This document shows positions 46,440 through 57,870 of a DNA stretch of 64,000 bases, one piece after another. Each line of letters begins with the position of its first letter. The first letter of the stretch is position 1. The stretch lies in contig OX637399.1 in the NCBI GenBank assembly GCA_951799425.1, positions 31,804,701-31,868,700 of the forward strand, read 5' to 3'. The position numbers were made by a program, and so were the translations under genes. Under the pieces are notes generated by a model. The model had not been told where the DNA came from, ran no database searches, and was given only the letters and a program-made list of their open reading frames with translations. The DNA comes from Ilex aquifolium (Eukaryota; Streptophyta; Magnoliopsida; Aquifoliales; Aquifoliaceae).

Positions 46440-47560
46440 ATTCGGGGCTCTTCAGCCGACCTGGCTCCTTAGCCTAGGAACGACTTGGTTCTTCAGCCAA
46501 GGAATAATCTGGAAAGAATGACTTGGCTTTTCAGCCAAGGAATGATCTGGCTCTTCAGCCAAAGAAAGATATGGCTCTTCAGCCAACCTGGCTTTTCAGC
46601 CAATGAATGACCTGGCTTTTCAGCCAAGGACCGACCTGGCTTTTCAGTCAAGGGACGACCTGGCTTTTCGGCCAAGGAATGATCCGGCTCTTCAGCCAAT
46701 GAATGACTTGGCTCTCCAGCCAATGTGGCTCTTCAGCCAAGGAATGACCTGGCTTTTCAGCCAAGGAAAGACGTGACTCTTCAGCCGATATGGCTCTTCA
46801 GCCGACCTGGCTTTTCAGCCAAAGAATGACCTGGCTTTTCAACCAAGGAACGACCTGGCTCTTCAGCCAAGGAAAGATATGGCTCTTCAGCCGACCTGGC
46901 TTTTCAGCCAAGGAATGACCTGGCTTTTCAGCAAATGAATGATCTGGCTCTTCAGCCAAGGAATGACTTGGCTCTTCAGCCAATAACCGACCTAGCTCTT
47001 CAGCCAAGGAAAGATATGGCTCTTCAGCCGACCTGGCTTTTCAACCAACGAACGACCTGGCTCTTCAGCCAAGGAATGACCTGGCTTTTTAGGCAAGGAA
47101 CGATGTGGCTCTCCAGCCGATGTGGCTCTTCAACCAAGGAATGACCTGGCTTTTCAGCCAAGGAAAGACGTGGCTCTTCAGCCAAGGAAAGATATGGCTC
47201 TTCAGCCGACCAGGCTTTTCAGCCAAGGAACAACCTGGCTCTTCAGCCAAGGACCGATCTGGCTCTTCAGCGAAGGAAAGATATGGCTCTTCAGCCAACC
47301 TGGCTTTTCAGCCAAGGAATGACCTGACTTTTCAGCCAAGGAACGACGTGGCTCTCCAGCCGATGTGGCTCTTCAGCCAAGGAATGACCTGGCTTTTCAG
47401 CCAAGGGAAGACGTGACTTTTTAGCCGACCTGGATTTTTAGCCAAGGAACGATGTGGCTTTTCAGCCAAGGAATGATCCGGTTCTTCAGCCGACCTGGCT
47501 CCTTAGCCAAGGGACGACTTGGTTCTTCAGCTAAGAATAATCTAGAAGGAAGGACCTGGC
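46440..47560 (+). repeat. Tandem array of ~24-bp dyad units
   Basis: Dozens of imperfect copies of AATGACCTGGCTTTTCAGCC followed by AAGG. Each unit contains an inverted repeat CTTGGCT-TTTC-AGCCAAG or CTGGCT..AGCCA. Shortened 17-bp units are mixed in. Long open frames in several phases on both strands are by-products of a unit length divisible by three. Confidence 0.92.
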
Positions 47561-47564
47561 TCCT

Positions 47565-47940
47565 CAGCCAACTAGGCTTTTCAGCCTAAAAGCTCGTAAG
47601 CTCAAGGGCTCGTAAGCTTAGCACAACCAGGCTTTTCAGCCTAAGAGCTCGTAAGCTCAAGAGCTCATAAGCTCAGCAGAACCAGGCTTTTCAGCCTAAG
47701 AGCTCGTAAGCTCAGCACAACCAGGCTTTTCAGCTTAAAAGCTCGTAAGCTCAGCACAACTAGGCTTTTCAGCCTAAAAGCTCGTAAGCTCAGCACAACC
47801 AGGCTTTTTAGCCTAAGAGCTCATAAGCTCAGCATAATCAGGATTTTCAGTCTAAGAGCTCGTAAGCTCAGCACAACCAGGATTTTCAGCCTAAGAGCTC
47901 GTAAGCTCAGCACAACCAGGCTTTTCAGCCAACCTGGCTT
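47565..47940 (+). repeat. Tandem array of ~39-bp units
   Basis: About nine copies of a unit AGGCTTTTCAGCCTAAGAGC + TCGTAAGCTCAGCACAACC, some with an extra CTCAAGGGCTCGTAAG insert. Each unit has two dyads: AGGCT-TTTC-AGCCT and GAGCT-CGTA-AGCTC. Confidence 0.9.
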
Positions 47941-48272
47941 TTCACCCAAGGAACAATGTGACTCTTTAGCCAAAGAATGATATGGCTCTTCAGCCAAGGA
48001 ATGATCCGACTCTTCAGCCGACCTGGCTCCTTAGCCAAGGGCCGGCTTGGCTCTTCAGCCCGACCTGACACCTCAGTTGACTTGGCTTCTCAGCCTAAAA
48101 GAAGAAGTTAGCTCAACCAGCCTAAGTCCAAAACAGAACAAGCTTTTCAGAACTCGTGAAGCTTCTTCGACGAAACCCCTCAAACTCCCGAGCATCTTCA
48201 ATTCGATCTGAAATGCTCAGCCCCAACCAATGGACAACTCAGATCAGTCATTGCTCGGGGCTGGGGGGCAAC

Positions 48273-48720
48273 TGATGATACCGAAAAAAAATATATACCT
48301 GAGGCAATAAACAAAGAAACTATTAGAAGGGGCAAAAAAGGGTTTTCACCATCAAACCACATCTTGGGCAATAAGCCACATAGAATATTCTCTGAATATT
48401 CCCTGAGGAGGCAGAAAAGGGTTTTCACCATCATTTCTTGAATACCTTAATATGCTGTTATAAAAGGCAATCATCGCTATGTAAGAAGGGGCCGTCAAGC
48501 AACGAAAAAACCCTATTGTACTCTTCTTCTTCAAGAAATTAATATACAATCAAGGAGCAAGAGCCTCCATTATAGTGGATTAGCCAAGCTTTTCAGCTGG
48601 TGAACCACTTATTTTCTTGTGTATTCTCATTCATTTATACACATACACGACACACCCACTAAGAGCTCATCCAACTCTCCACCTCTCCACCTCATGCCTC
48701 TCGATTTTTTAGCACCATCA
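48273..48720 (+). repeat. 3' LTR of the non-autonomous element
   Basis: 448 bp, TGATGATACC...AGCACCATCA, longer than the 5' LTR because of small indels (for example a repeated CTCTCCAC). Confidence 0.92.
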
Positions 48721-49089
48721 GATACAATTGAAAGATTAGGGGATGACACACAGAAAAAAAAAAAAAAGGATTAGGGATCAAATAGATACTAAACGTATAC
48801 TTTGAAGGGGTACAAATGTATTTTAACCCTTTTTTTTATGTAGTATATTTCGTATTAGAATTTTAAATCCATAAGAGTCGAATTTTCATTAAAAAAAATT
48901 TCACATAAAAGTCAATGTTTAAGAAAAAAAAATTAAGGGTTAACTGAAAATTACACCCCGAAAGATTGTTTGAATCTTAATTTGCACCCTTAAAGATCAA
49001 AAATCTCAATTTGCGACCTCAAATATATAAATTTATATCAATGCTCATCTGAAATTTATAGTTATCAGTTTGCCGTCTAAAACTAAATT

Positions 49090-50483
49090 GATAAATTATA
49101 CTTAGATCTCCTCATACTTGTCACTTCATCATTTGGACCCCCTCACATTTAGAATATTACTACTATACCTCCTGACGTTTGTATACGTATAACACATAAC
49201 CCCTTGTCATTGATATATGTTAATATAACCGTCAGAAAATATGATTTCATCTTAATAAAATTATAATTTTATACTGTCGTTTATTTTATGGGTCTTTTAT
49301 ACTTTAAAGTTCAAAATTAAGCTTATCATTTGAATGCCCAATATAATGTAGGTATTTGTATAATATTTTTTATATTCAATGCAATACATCACTTAAACAG
49401 AATTATTTAAATGCCCAATTGGGGAAACAATTTTTGACATATTTGGATTCTTAAGAGCAACTCCAAGGGGAGTTGCCAAAAATGAGGTGTCAAATGCCAT
49501 TTTGTAACCTTGAACAGTGTTTTGGCACCCTTGAACAGTGTTTCTGCTCCAATGGTAGGTGTCAAAATGGGGTGCCATTTTAATATTTCAATGTTTTTAA
49601 TAATCAATTTAAAGAATGAGCATAAAATAATCAATTAAAAAATAAATAAAATTACCCTTAATTAAAACAAATAAATCTGCCATAATTTATAAACAGTGGT
49701 GGCAGATGTAACTATAAATTATAAATTAAATTAAATTATAAATTATAAATTATATTAAATTACAAATTATAATTTAAAACAAGAATAGGGGTGGCAGGGC
49801 AAATTCTAAATTCTAAATTAAATTACAAATTATAAATTAAAACAAGAATAGGGGTGGCAGATGTAATTATAAATTACAACGCCTACCCCTTCCCCTTAAA
49901 TAAAACGTTGCCTACCCTTCCCCTTCCCCTTCCCCAGATCGTTGCTTCCTCTTCCTCCCCTTCCCCTGTGCCCTCTACAACTTACAACGGCAAGGGAGCA
50001 ATACACCAACGGATTGATACGGCAAGGGAGCAATACACCAATGGATTGATGGTGAGCAGTACACCAACGGCAAGGATTCAGGGAAGCTAGGGTTTTCGAT
50101 TTCAAAGGCAAGAGTTTACAAATTTGGGGATTTTCAGACAAGCTTCTTTCCCCTTTCCTCTCTCTGTATTTTTATAGAATTTTTGAGTAGAATATAGCCG
50201 TTGAGAACACCAACGGCTATTTTGCAACCTCTCAATTCTCTCTTTCCAAAATTGCCAAATATGCCACCCCAAAACCCTAGATGTCATTTTGCCACCTCTG
50301 ATGCCACCTCCGTTGGAGTTCGAATTTTTGCAGTTGGAGTGTCATTTTAACGGTTATGGGGATGGCACCCCTGATAGCAACTCCCGTTGGAGTTGCTCTA
50401 AGGGATGTAAGTGTAATATTTCAAATGTGATGGATCTAGGTGATTAAGTGATAAGTATGAGAGGGTTTAAGTACAATTTATCC
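49090..50483. mobile_element. Middle TIR element, relative of 9173-10677
   Basis: The left end GATAAATTATACTTAGATC and right end GGATAAATTGTACTTAAACC (minus strand) pair, with shared TGTCACTTCATCA / TATCACTTAATCAC and CACATTTAGAATATTAC / CACATTTGAAATATTACAC blocks. The same blocks terminate the element at 9173-10677. Non-coding apart from the inner insertion. Confidence 0.65.
49455..50398. mobile_element. Inner Harbinger-type MITE, 944 bp
   Basis: The inverted ends GAGCAACTCCAAGGGGAGTT and GAGCAACTCCAACGGGAGTT are flanked by TAA (49452-49454, 50399-50401). The inside holds an AT-rich repeat (TAAATTATAAATTA) at 49705-49880 and a tandem ACGGCAAGGGAGCAATACAC pair at ~49986-50045. No transposase. 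Confidence 0.8.
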
Positions 50484-50562
50484 ATTTAGTTTTCCATAGC
50501 AAATTAACAGAAAATTACCATGATACTGTTGTTTGAAATTTATTCGTCAAATTACCCCTTTT

Positions 50563-51354
50563 TTTATTAAAAAAAAAACATGGCTAGAACCGATGTTTTT
50601 AATGCTTTTAAATAACCTTTTTCCCGGTGAAAGCGTGTTTGAGAAACTCACTTGTCCATTTTCTATTCATTTTAAAAAAAACCGTTGATGTGTTGTTCAG
50701 TACTTTTAACTCATTCCACGACCAAATGAAAAGTAATTGTAAACTCTGGCCTTTGAGAAATTTTTGTTTGGGTTACTATCAAATGATATAAGTAGTTGAT
50801 CAAAAGTCATACATTTCAAAGAAAATCGGTCATATTCATCATTTTGTTAGAGTTTTTTTAAAAAAAAAAACAACTTGTGTTTTCAACGTGATAATGTTTT
50901 GTTGGATATATATACTAACGATAGTGTCATGTGGTGCATTAAACTCACTCTAATTTTTTCCCTTGGCCTTTATATCCACCAACTGCTGAGTTTGATTTTC
51001 CATGGCGCAGACCAGAAACCCTTGATCGGCTCAATATTCTGTCAATTAAGCATTTTTGGAACAAGGAAGGCACGTATTTTAGGAGTGAGATCCTCTCCCT
51101 CCAAAGTATTTTTGTTTTTATTTTTTTTCTTAATAGATCATTTACCATGAATTTAAACAGCATCCATTATGTTTAAATTGGTCCCTCCATAATATATGGT
51201 GGGTGATCGACCAAAGACAAAAAATAGAGTAAAAACGTATTGGCGAGAATCTGAATTTCATACTTTTATATATTCATATTGTAGTCCAAACAAAACAATC
51301 TAACACCCGTAAAATTTGAACCCTAAAAAACCTCCTATAGAAAACTAGGGCAAA
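50563..51354. other. Unassigned intergenic sequence
   Basis: AT-rich with several A- and T-runs. I see no gene, RNA or definable element. Confidence 0.4.
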
Positions 51355-51544
51355 ATTCATTTTACTCTTTTTTGCTTAGGTTATTATGCACATTATCTCC
51401 TTATTGTTTTAAAATATGCGCATAACTCAACTTATGTTATTGGACTAAATCGAAAATATTACAAATTCTGTCAATTTGGATGGATTTTGTGATACACGAG
51501 CACAACTCAAGAGTGTAGATTCAAAAAATTTAGGTCAACACTCT

Positions 51545-51548
<4 letters not shown>

Positions 51549-51608
<60 letters not shown>
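51549..51608. repeat. (CT)30 microsatellite
   Basis: Perfect 60-bp dinucleotide run, followed by TA-rich sequence. Confidence 0.98.
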
Positions 51609-51610
<2 letters not shown>

Positions 51611-51704
51611 GTATACATGTATATATATAACAGATTATGCGTATATATATTACAGTTGTGTCTACATATATATAGATGCAATTGGTTATATATATGTATA
51701 TGGA

Positions 51705-52458
51705 CAGGGGCGGACTTACAGTGGGAGCTGCCCCATTGCAAGTTTGAAAAATTTTGGGGAGTAACTTGAAATTTTAAAAAATTTAGAACATGATAGAAAT
51801 TGCCCCCACTGAAAAGTTTTTAAACATAAGGCTAGTCATATATTTGTTAAAACTACTGGGGTTTCTTTAGACTTTAGCAAAAAAAATAAAAAGTTACTTT
51901 TACATCACAGTGATTTATGTTATCAGTCTCCTCTTTGGTTTGAATTCACATTAGGAATTGTAATTTGTTAAATTTAATTGAATTTTTGTATTTAGAACTT
52001 ACATGTTATGGATTACTTTTAGGATTAAACCATTGTAATAGATGATTAAATTGTTCCTCTACCTAAATTTGATTTGCTAGATTTATTGTATATATATATT
52101 TAATTTTTCTAAATTATCTAAATTATTTACGGTAAAAATTGGTCAATTTTTCTAAAATCTTTTGATTGAGGTTAAATAATAAATACGAAGTTTGTGTTTG
52201 ACTAAATAAATTAACTTTTAAATCATCTAAGAATAAATTTCATAATAGAAAATACAAATGAAAAATTTTCATATAATGAGTTTTTTTTTTTTTTATTGGC
52301 TGCTTTTTTATATCGCTTAAAAATATGGGTCGTATCATTAATTGACATTTTCTTTAAGAAACCATACTTTTGTGAAAACAATACTAACATTTGGAGTTTT
52401 AGTATTTTTATGTTTAAGGTTGCCTCCCTTAGAAAAATTTTCTGGCTCCGCCCAACTG
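51705..52458. mobile_element. hAT-like non-autonomous element
   Basis: The ends are CAGGGGCGGACTTAC and, on the other strand, CAGTTGGGCGGAGCCAG, a terminal motif common in plant hAT-type elements. The 8-bp flanks match only partly. Non-coding. Confidence 0.5.
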
Positions 52459-52680
52459 CAAAATGGATAGTGGCTGTAGTTGGTACCGACGGTAAGGTGG
52501 TGGTGTTTCATTGGTTAAAGTGAAGAAGAAGAAAAGATGACATTGAGAGGGTAAAAATGTTTTTTGGCTACTGTTGTCGATGGTGTTACCAGTCCATTTT
52601 AGTCTAATAACATAAGGGGGTTATATGCATATTTTAAAACCACAATGGGATAATGTACACAATAAAAAAAATACTCCAAT

Positions 52681-53040
52681 GGAAATATTAGATCATATTA
52701 AAAATTATTTTTTTTTCAAAGGCATGTATTTCTTACAAAATATTATTGATAATACATTTAAAAATTATTTTTGGACAATTTATTTTTCAAAATTAAGACT
52801 TGTCATGAGAAAAATAAAGTGAATTAGACACACCGAAATAACTATATATATGTAAACAAAATTAAAACAAAATAACTTAATAAGTAGTTTAGCATTTCAA
52901 AAACCGAGATGAATAATTTGAAATAAAAAGTATACATCAACAGCAAAAGTGAGAGGAAAAAAAAAGGCTCATTTAAAATTGTCGTTTTAAACCTTAAATT
53001 ACCTCGAGGTTGAAGAATAATTTGAGATAAAAAAAGTGAA
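52681..53040. other. Unassigned intergenic sequence, partly duplicated
   Basis: AAAAGTATACATCAA...AAAAGTG...GTTTTA(A/G)ACCTTAAATT recurs at 53645-53735, flanking the LTR-like block between them. Confidence 0.45.
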
Positions 53041-53640
53041 AGGGGTGATCCCCTTTATTACACGTGTTATGACATTAAATGTGCACACGTGAATGACAAG
53101 ACAAGACACGTGATGAAAACATCAGTCAGTCAGTGGATGAACTAAAGCCGAGCTGATCGATGAGCTCGGTGAGGACGACAAGACTGGTCACGTGACGAAA
53201 ATCTTTGGACTCGGTCATTATACCGAGCCGACCTGTTCAAAGAACCGAGGAGTAGAAAGAAAGAAGCTCGGTAATCATCATGACCGAACAGATTCACACA
53301 ATAGACGGAAGGTTAAAGATATGCCTATAACCGCCTAATTAAAGGAAGGCATGCCACCTTAAATCAAAAATCATGGAAACCCTAAACAAACAGGGGATCT
53401 ATAAAAGGCACAAGGAACCATGGTGAATAGTACATTGAACTCTCCTTGTCTTCTTGCAATTTACTCAATTCTATTACTGACTTAAGTATTGGAGTGTCTT
53501 CGATTGAAGCATTTCGGTCTTGGATAGTTTGTTCGTTTTACTGGAGGAAAAGACTTGGAGATCGAGTTCAAAATTTATTTACAAAAGAAATCGTTTATTC
53601 ATCCCCGTAGGAGGTACTCTCGTTTTTTTTTTTTTTGCCT
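53041..53640 (+). repeat. Gypsy-LTR-like block (possible solo LTR)
   Basis: GGGGATCTATAAAAGGCACA (TATA-like) is followed about 80 bp later by CTGACTTAAGTATTGGAGTG, a downstream motif I associate with Ty3/gypsy LTRs. Multiple ACGTG words and CCGAG/CTCGG repeats occur upstream. Ends and target duplication were not resolved. Confidence 0.4.
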
Positions 53641-53970
53641 CTTACAAAAAGTATACATCAATAGGAAAAGTGGGGGAAAAAAAAAGCCTCGTTTAAAATT
53701 AAAAATTATAGTTTTAGACCTTAAATTGCCAATTGCCTCAAGATGGCCTCGTTGAAATCTTTTTGGTTTAAACGATGGGATTTTCCCATGCACTTGGGTC
53801 CCTCGTAATGGCATACAGGTTGGATATTGTCCTATACTTTGTCATGGCTTATTTGGAAAAGGTATCGGTTGGTCTACTGGCGATCACACCGTTGTTAGAT
53901 CTAGATTCGAATTTCGGCGTTCGCTTCTTTAAAAGTGTTTGATAGAAAAATAAGAAGAGATAATTATGTT
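53641..53970. other. Unassigned intergenic sequence
   Basis: Left part duplicates ~52925-53000. No gene is seen. Confidence 0.4.
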
Positions 53971-54488
53971 GGAGTTCTTTAAAGTATAGAATTTGTCTCA
54001 TTTTAGTCCCTCATTTTTTAATTATATCATTTTATTCTTTGAAGTATTTAATATTTTTATGTGGTCTCTCAAGTAAACAACATTCAAATTATTAACGATT
54101 TTTTATTATAAACTTATCACGTAATACCTAAATATGAGTAAAAAAATAATTTTGATAAATCTTGATCAAATTTTTACTCAAAATTTGGTCAAAAAGCTAC
54201 CCAAATTGCACCGTTTTAACCATGAGCTATCCAAATTTTGGTCAAGAACTACCCACATTATATATTTTTGGTCAATAGTTATCCAAATTTTAGTCAAGAG
54301 CTACTCAAATTATTTTGTGCCCATATTTAATTATCACGTGACAAGTTTATGATTAAAAATCGTTAGTAATTTGGATGTTGTCTGTTTGAGAGATGAGATA
54401 GAGATATATTCAATACTTTAAGGGACTAAATGATGTAATTAAAATATTAAGGACCAAAATAAGATAATTCTATACTTTGAAAACCTCC
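53971..54488. repeat. MITE with long inverted arms
   Basis: GGAGTTCTTTAAAGTATAG at the left pairs with GGAGGTTTTCAAAGTATAG (minus strand) at the right. The pairing continues for over 150 bp (CAAATTATTAACGATTTTT..AATCATAAACTTGTCACG). Confidence 0.7.
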
Positions 54489-54650
54489 AATACAATTAAT
54501 TCAAATAAAAAAAAAAAAAAAACCAAGCAGACAGTCTTAATCCTATCCTGCCGACAAAAGAGAGAGGCTTGGATCTCCGATACAATTAATCCAAATAAGA
54601 AAAATAAAAACAAGCAGACAGTCCTATGTCGCCTAATCCTGTCCTGCCGA
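54489..54650. repeat. Two-copy tandem duplication
   Basis: The unit ATACAATTAATCCAAATAAG...AAGCAGACAGTC...CTGCCGACAAAAG occurs twice (about 54490-54562 and 54580-54655). Confidence 0.8.
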
Positions 54651-55221
54651 CAAAAGGGACGGGCTTTACGAACTTTTGGAAAAGGATATAGCCTTCTAGG
54701 AGTCTCCTCCACATGGACACACACAGTGTCTCTGTGTCCTCTCCTTGGATTTAGAAGCAAATAACAACTCTACTAAATCATCTATATGACTTGCCATATA
54801 TCTACCAACCCGGCCAAGAAAAAATCCTCGGCCCAATCCTAATGGGCTTTTAAACGAACCATAATCGGAGGGTCACCCATAAGCCTCCATGTGATGGACG
54901 GTGCTGGTCCATTTTCTGTGGCCACCCCTCTTTCATGTTTCCGATTAAAAAAAAAGGAAAATTTGGAGGCCGGTCCCCCTATATGGACTTGTTTAGACTT
55001 AAGTCCGTTAAGGAAACTTATTTGTTATGAAGTCCGTTTTTTGTCAATTTTACCATACTATCCCTTCCATTTAGAAGTGAAATAAAACTAAAAATTAAAA
55101 ACTCATAAATCTTAGGAGTTTGACTAACATTAAAATTTTTTCTCTCTCATATCTATTTATATCCATATATAGGTTAAGAGTTTGACTAACATTAAATTTT
55201 TCCCTCTCTCTTATCTATCTA
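54651..55221. other. Unassigned intergenic sequence
   Basis: Includes a repeated GAGTTTGACTAACATTAAA (near 55118 and 55168). No gene is seen. Confidence 0.4.
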
Positions 55222-55999
55222 CTAGTTATTGTCTGTGCCTGAAGACACAGAGTAATAAAAAATAATAAACAATAAACATATTTGTATTCATATCCAAAAT
55301 CAAATCATAAACATAGAGAAGAGATAAATGAATTTAAGCATCGGTTGTAGTGGGGGTGAGAGGTGGTGGTGGTAGGAGACGGTGATGGTTGTGGTGGGTG
55401 GCAATTACCGTGGTGGAGGCAGCGGCGATGGCATTGGTTGTGGAGGCGGTGGTGGCGACGACGGCGGCAACAGTGGTGGCGGTGACGGCGGTGGTGGTGT
55501 TGGCGATGGTGGCGGCGGTAGTGGTGGCGATGGTGGTGGTTGTGGCGGAGATGGCGATGACGGGTGTTGGTGGCGATGACGTTAGTTGTGATGGTGGTGA
55601 CGACGGTGGTGGTGGTGATGGTGGTGGCGGCAACAATGGTGGCGACGGCAGTGGAGGTGGTGGTGGTGGCGACGGCGGCGGTGGTGGCAACGGCGGTGGC
55701 GGCGGTAGTAGCGATGGTGGCAATGGTGGTGGTGGTAGAGGTAGGGGTGGTTGTGGTAGAGGTAGTGGTGGGGCGGTTTCAAACACGATTTTTTTTTTTA
55801 AAGTACTTATGAGAAATAATTTTAAAAAGTCACTCCAAACACACCCTTAGGGACTTATTTTTCATATTAAATTTAGGGTGTTATTATTAACCGTTAGATT
55901 AACTTTAAGTTAAAATTTAAAGCGATCTGAACCGCGAAAAGCAAAAGTCATTTTGTTTATCTTTTGAAATTTGAATTGTAAACTACTTTATTATATAGA
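55222..55999 (-). mobile_element. Non-autonomous Helitron, about 0.78 kb, GGN-rich core
   Basis: On the minus strand it starts A|TCTATATAATAAAGTAG (55999). It ends with hairpin CTGTGTCTTCAGGCACAG then ACAATAACTAG|T (55222). It shares ends and most non-repeat sequence with the Helitron at 10047-10548, but its GGT/GGC repeat (55355-55770) is much longer. Long Gly-, Val/Ala- or Pro-rich frames here are repeat by-products. Confidence 0.85.
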
Positions 56000-56014
56000 T
56001 ATCCATATATAGGT

Positions 56015-56017
<3 letters not shown>

Positions 56018-56069
<52 letters not shown>
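56018..56069. repeat. (GT)26 microsatellite
   Basis: Uninterrupted dinucleotide run just outside the Helitron's 5' end. Confidence 0.97.
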
Positions 56070-56074
<5 letters not shown>

Positions 56075-56075
<1 letters not shown>

Positions 56076-56768
56076 TGTAACATTAAAAATAAAAAATAGT
56101 AACGTTCAAATACAAAAAAAAATTATCATTTGAACACAAAAAATAATACATTTAAACACAAAAAAATAGTAACATTTAAACATAAAAAAAATTGAAACAT
56201 TCAATATTAATATTTTTAAAAAATAACAACAGTAACATGTTCAACAAAAATATCAACGTGTTCAACAAAAATATCAACGTGTTCAACAAAAATAGTAACA
56301 TGCTTAACAAAAACTGTAACATATTAACAATAATTATTTCTCTCAAATTCAAACGCAAAAAATAGTACCATTCAAATACAAAAAATAGTAATATTCAAAA
56401 ATAAAACAAATAGTAACATTGAATATTAATAGTAGTAACATACTCAACAAAAACAATAACATGCTCAAAATAATAGTAACATGAACTGTAACATACTTAA
56501 CAAAAGCAGTAACATGAATAATAACATAATAAAAAAAATAATAACATGAATTTGAATATATATATATTCGGCTACCACTTTCCTCACCATCGCACCATCG
56601 TCACCTCCCGAGCAACGCCAACCATCACGTTGTCATCACCTCCATAACAACGCTCACCACCATCACCACCACACAAAAGTCCATTCAAGTTCCACTTCGA
56701 TAACTCCTTTTTACTCCACACCACCGCCACCACTATACTTACATCATCTCCATAACAACCCAGCATAC

Positions 56769-56801
<33 letters not shown>

Positions 56802-56848
56802 AAAAAAAAAAGTTTTGAATTTGAATTTTAAATTTATGACGGAGATTT

Positions 56849-56880
<32 letters not shown>

Positions 56881-57190
56881 AAGAGCTTTGAATTTAATAT
56901 ATATATAGAGAGAGAGAACTTTGAATTTGAATTTTAAATTTATGATGGAGATTTTATTGACATATTTTAATTGACCTTGAATTAAGGGATAACAATTTCC
57001 AAAATAAGAAATTAATTTAACTTCCTTTCAAGGAAGAGTATTTTTGAGATAAAAAAAAAAAAAAAGTGAACTTAAATCATTACATATAATTTTAAACATG
57101 GACTTAGCCTCTTATAAGTTTCCTTACAAGACTTATCTCCAAACAAGTACATCTAGGACGACTCACTTCCAATTTTCACAAAAAAAAAAA
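56075..57190. repeat. Degenerate short tandem repeats and TA/GA tracts
   Basis: 56075-56550 is built from AACATTCAAATACAAAAAAT-like and AACAAAAATATCAACGTGTT-like units. 56770-56960 holds two to three copies of TTTGAATTTGAATTTTAAAT + TTATGA with (TA)n(GA)n tracts. Non-coding. Confidence 0.7.
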
Positions 57191-57870
57191 ACAACAACAA
57201 CAACACACGCACAGAACGCATTTCTCCATGACTATTCATAGCAAATATATATCAAAACTTTGAAACTCTCCAAACTCATACCAGATCAGTAATTAAATAG
57301 CTTCTTTGGGCAGTCTCTCTTCATCTCAAGATAGAAAATCCCCAAGTTTCTATGACAATCAACCATGAACAAAAAACCAAAAAAAAGAACAACTCAAATG
57401 CAGAAAAATACTGGATTTGATAGATGACTACTGCCTTATCATATTAAGAACAACAGTTACAAGGGCAAAAGACCTCATCAAGTAATGAAACAAAGAGTGC
57501 AATCTGGCAATTTATGTACATCAGTTCAATACCATACCTATAATCCCACATCAAGAACTTGGGTAAATGAAAGAAACAGGAAACAAAAGTATCCACTAAT
57601 CCTACATCAAAACCTTCAGCAGATGACATTATGAGCAAACTCGCCTAGTGATCCTCAGGTAAGATCTTCAGCTAGAAGTTAACATGTGAAGAGGATGCAG
57701 AAAAAGAAAAACAGCACTATCTTTCGAAACAAACGAGAGCCCAACAGATCATCAGAAGATGATCAATCTTACCACGCAGGTCAGTCGTCCATTCTCCTTT
57801 CCTCCAAAATCCTTAATCTATATGCTATCAACCATGGTTGATGAAGAAATCAGAACAAAATATACATTGA
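57191..57870 (-). other. Probable 3' UTR and downstream sequence of the OSD1/UVI4-like gene
   Basis: Directly downstream of the stop at 57871 and noticeably less repetitive than the sequence to its left. The transcript end cannot be fixed, as no canonical AATAAA is well placed. Confidence 0.45.

Larger units (their letters stand above)
45770..48720 (+). mobile_element. Non-autonomous LTR retrotransposon with tandem-repeat interior
   Basis: The LTRs at 45770-46203 and 48273-48720 start TGAT and end ATCA, and the target duplication is GATAC (45765-45769, 48721-48725). The PBS region TTTGGCGCCGTCTGTGG follows the 5' LTR. Its first bases fit a tRNA-Asp-type primer used by Ty3/gypsy elements. The purine tract GGGGCTGGGGGGC precedes the 3' LTR. 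The ~2.07-kb interior contains no gag, protease, RT or integrase. It is mostly two tandem arrays. By structure it is a LARD/TRIM-like passenger of an unseen helper. The LTRs are about 94% identical by hand count with two indels, implying a few million years. It looks structurally whole. Confidence 0.9.
48945..50562. mobile_element. Outer TIR element of a three-layer nest (tentative)
   Basis: GGGTTAACTGAAAATTACACCCC-like sequence at the left pairs with GGGGTAATTTGACG...TTTTCTGTTAATTTGC on the other strand at the right (about 50500-50562). The pairing continues inward to AAACTAAAT. It resembles the Mutator-type MITE at 21106-21556. The ends are not precise. Confidence 0.4.
51355..52680. mobile_element. 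TIR element with a nested hAT-like insertion
   Basis: The left part (TTATGCACATTATCTCCTTA...TTTTAAAATATGCGCATAAC...CTTATGTTATTGGACTAAA) is matched in reverse at 52565-52680. It contains (CT)30 and a separate TIR element at 51705-52458. Confidence 0.55.

Noticed and set aside
46440-47420. Several open frames of 60-100 codons on both strands with AEKPG- or QPRND-type repeats
   Set aside because: They are a by-product of a 24-bp tandem array whose unit is divisible by three, inside a non-coding LTR element.
46440-47940. CRISPR-like regularly spaced dyad repeats
   Set aside because: Plant nuclear context, units directly adjacent without unique spacers, no cas genes, and enclosed by LTRs.
55334-55850. 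Long Pro-rich (-) and Gly- or Val/Ala-rich (+) open frames
   Set aside because: All frames of a GGN trinucleotide tract inside a Helitron are open. No start context or conserved domain.
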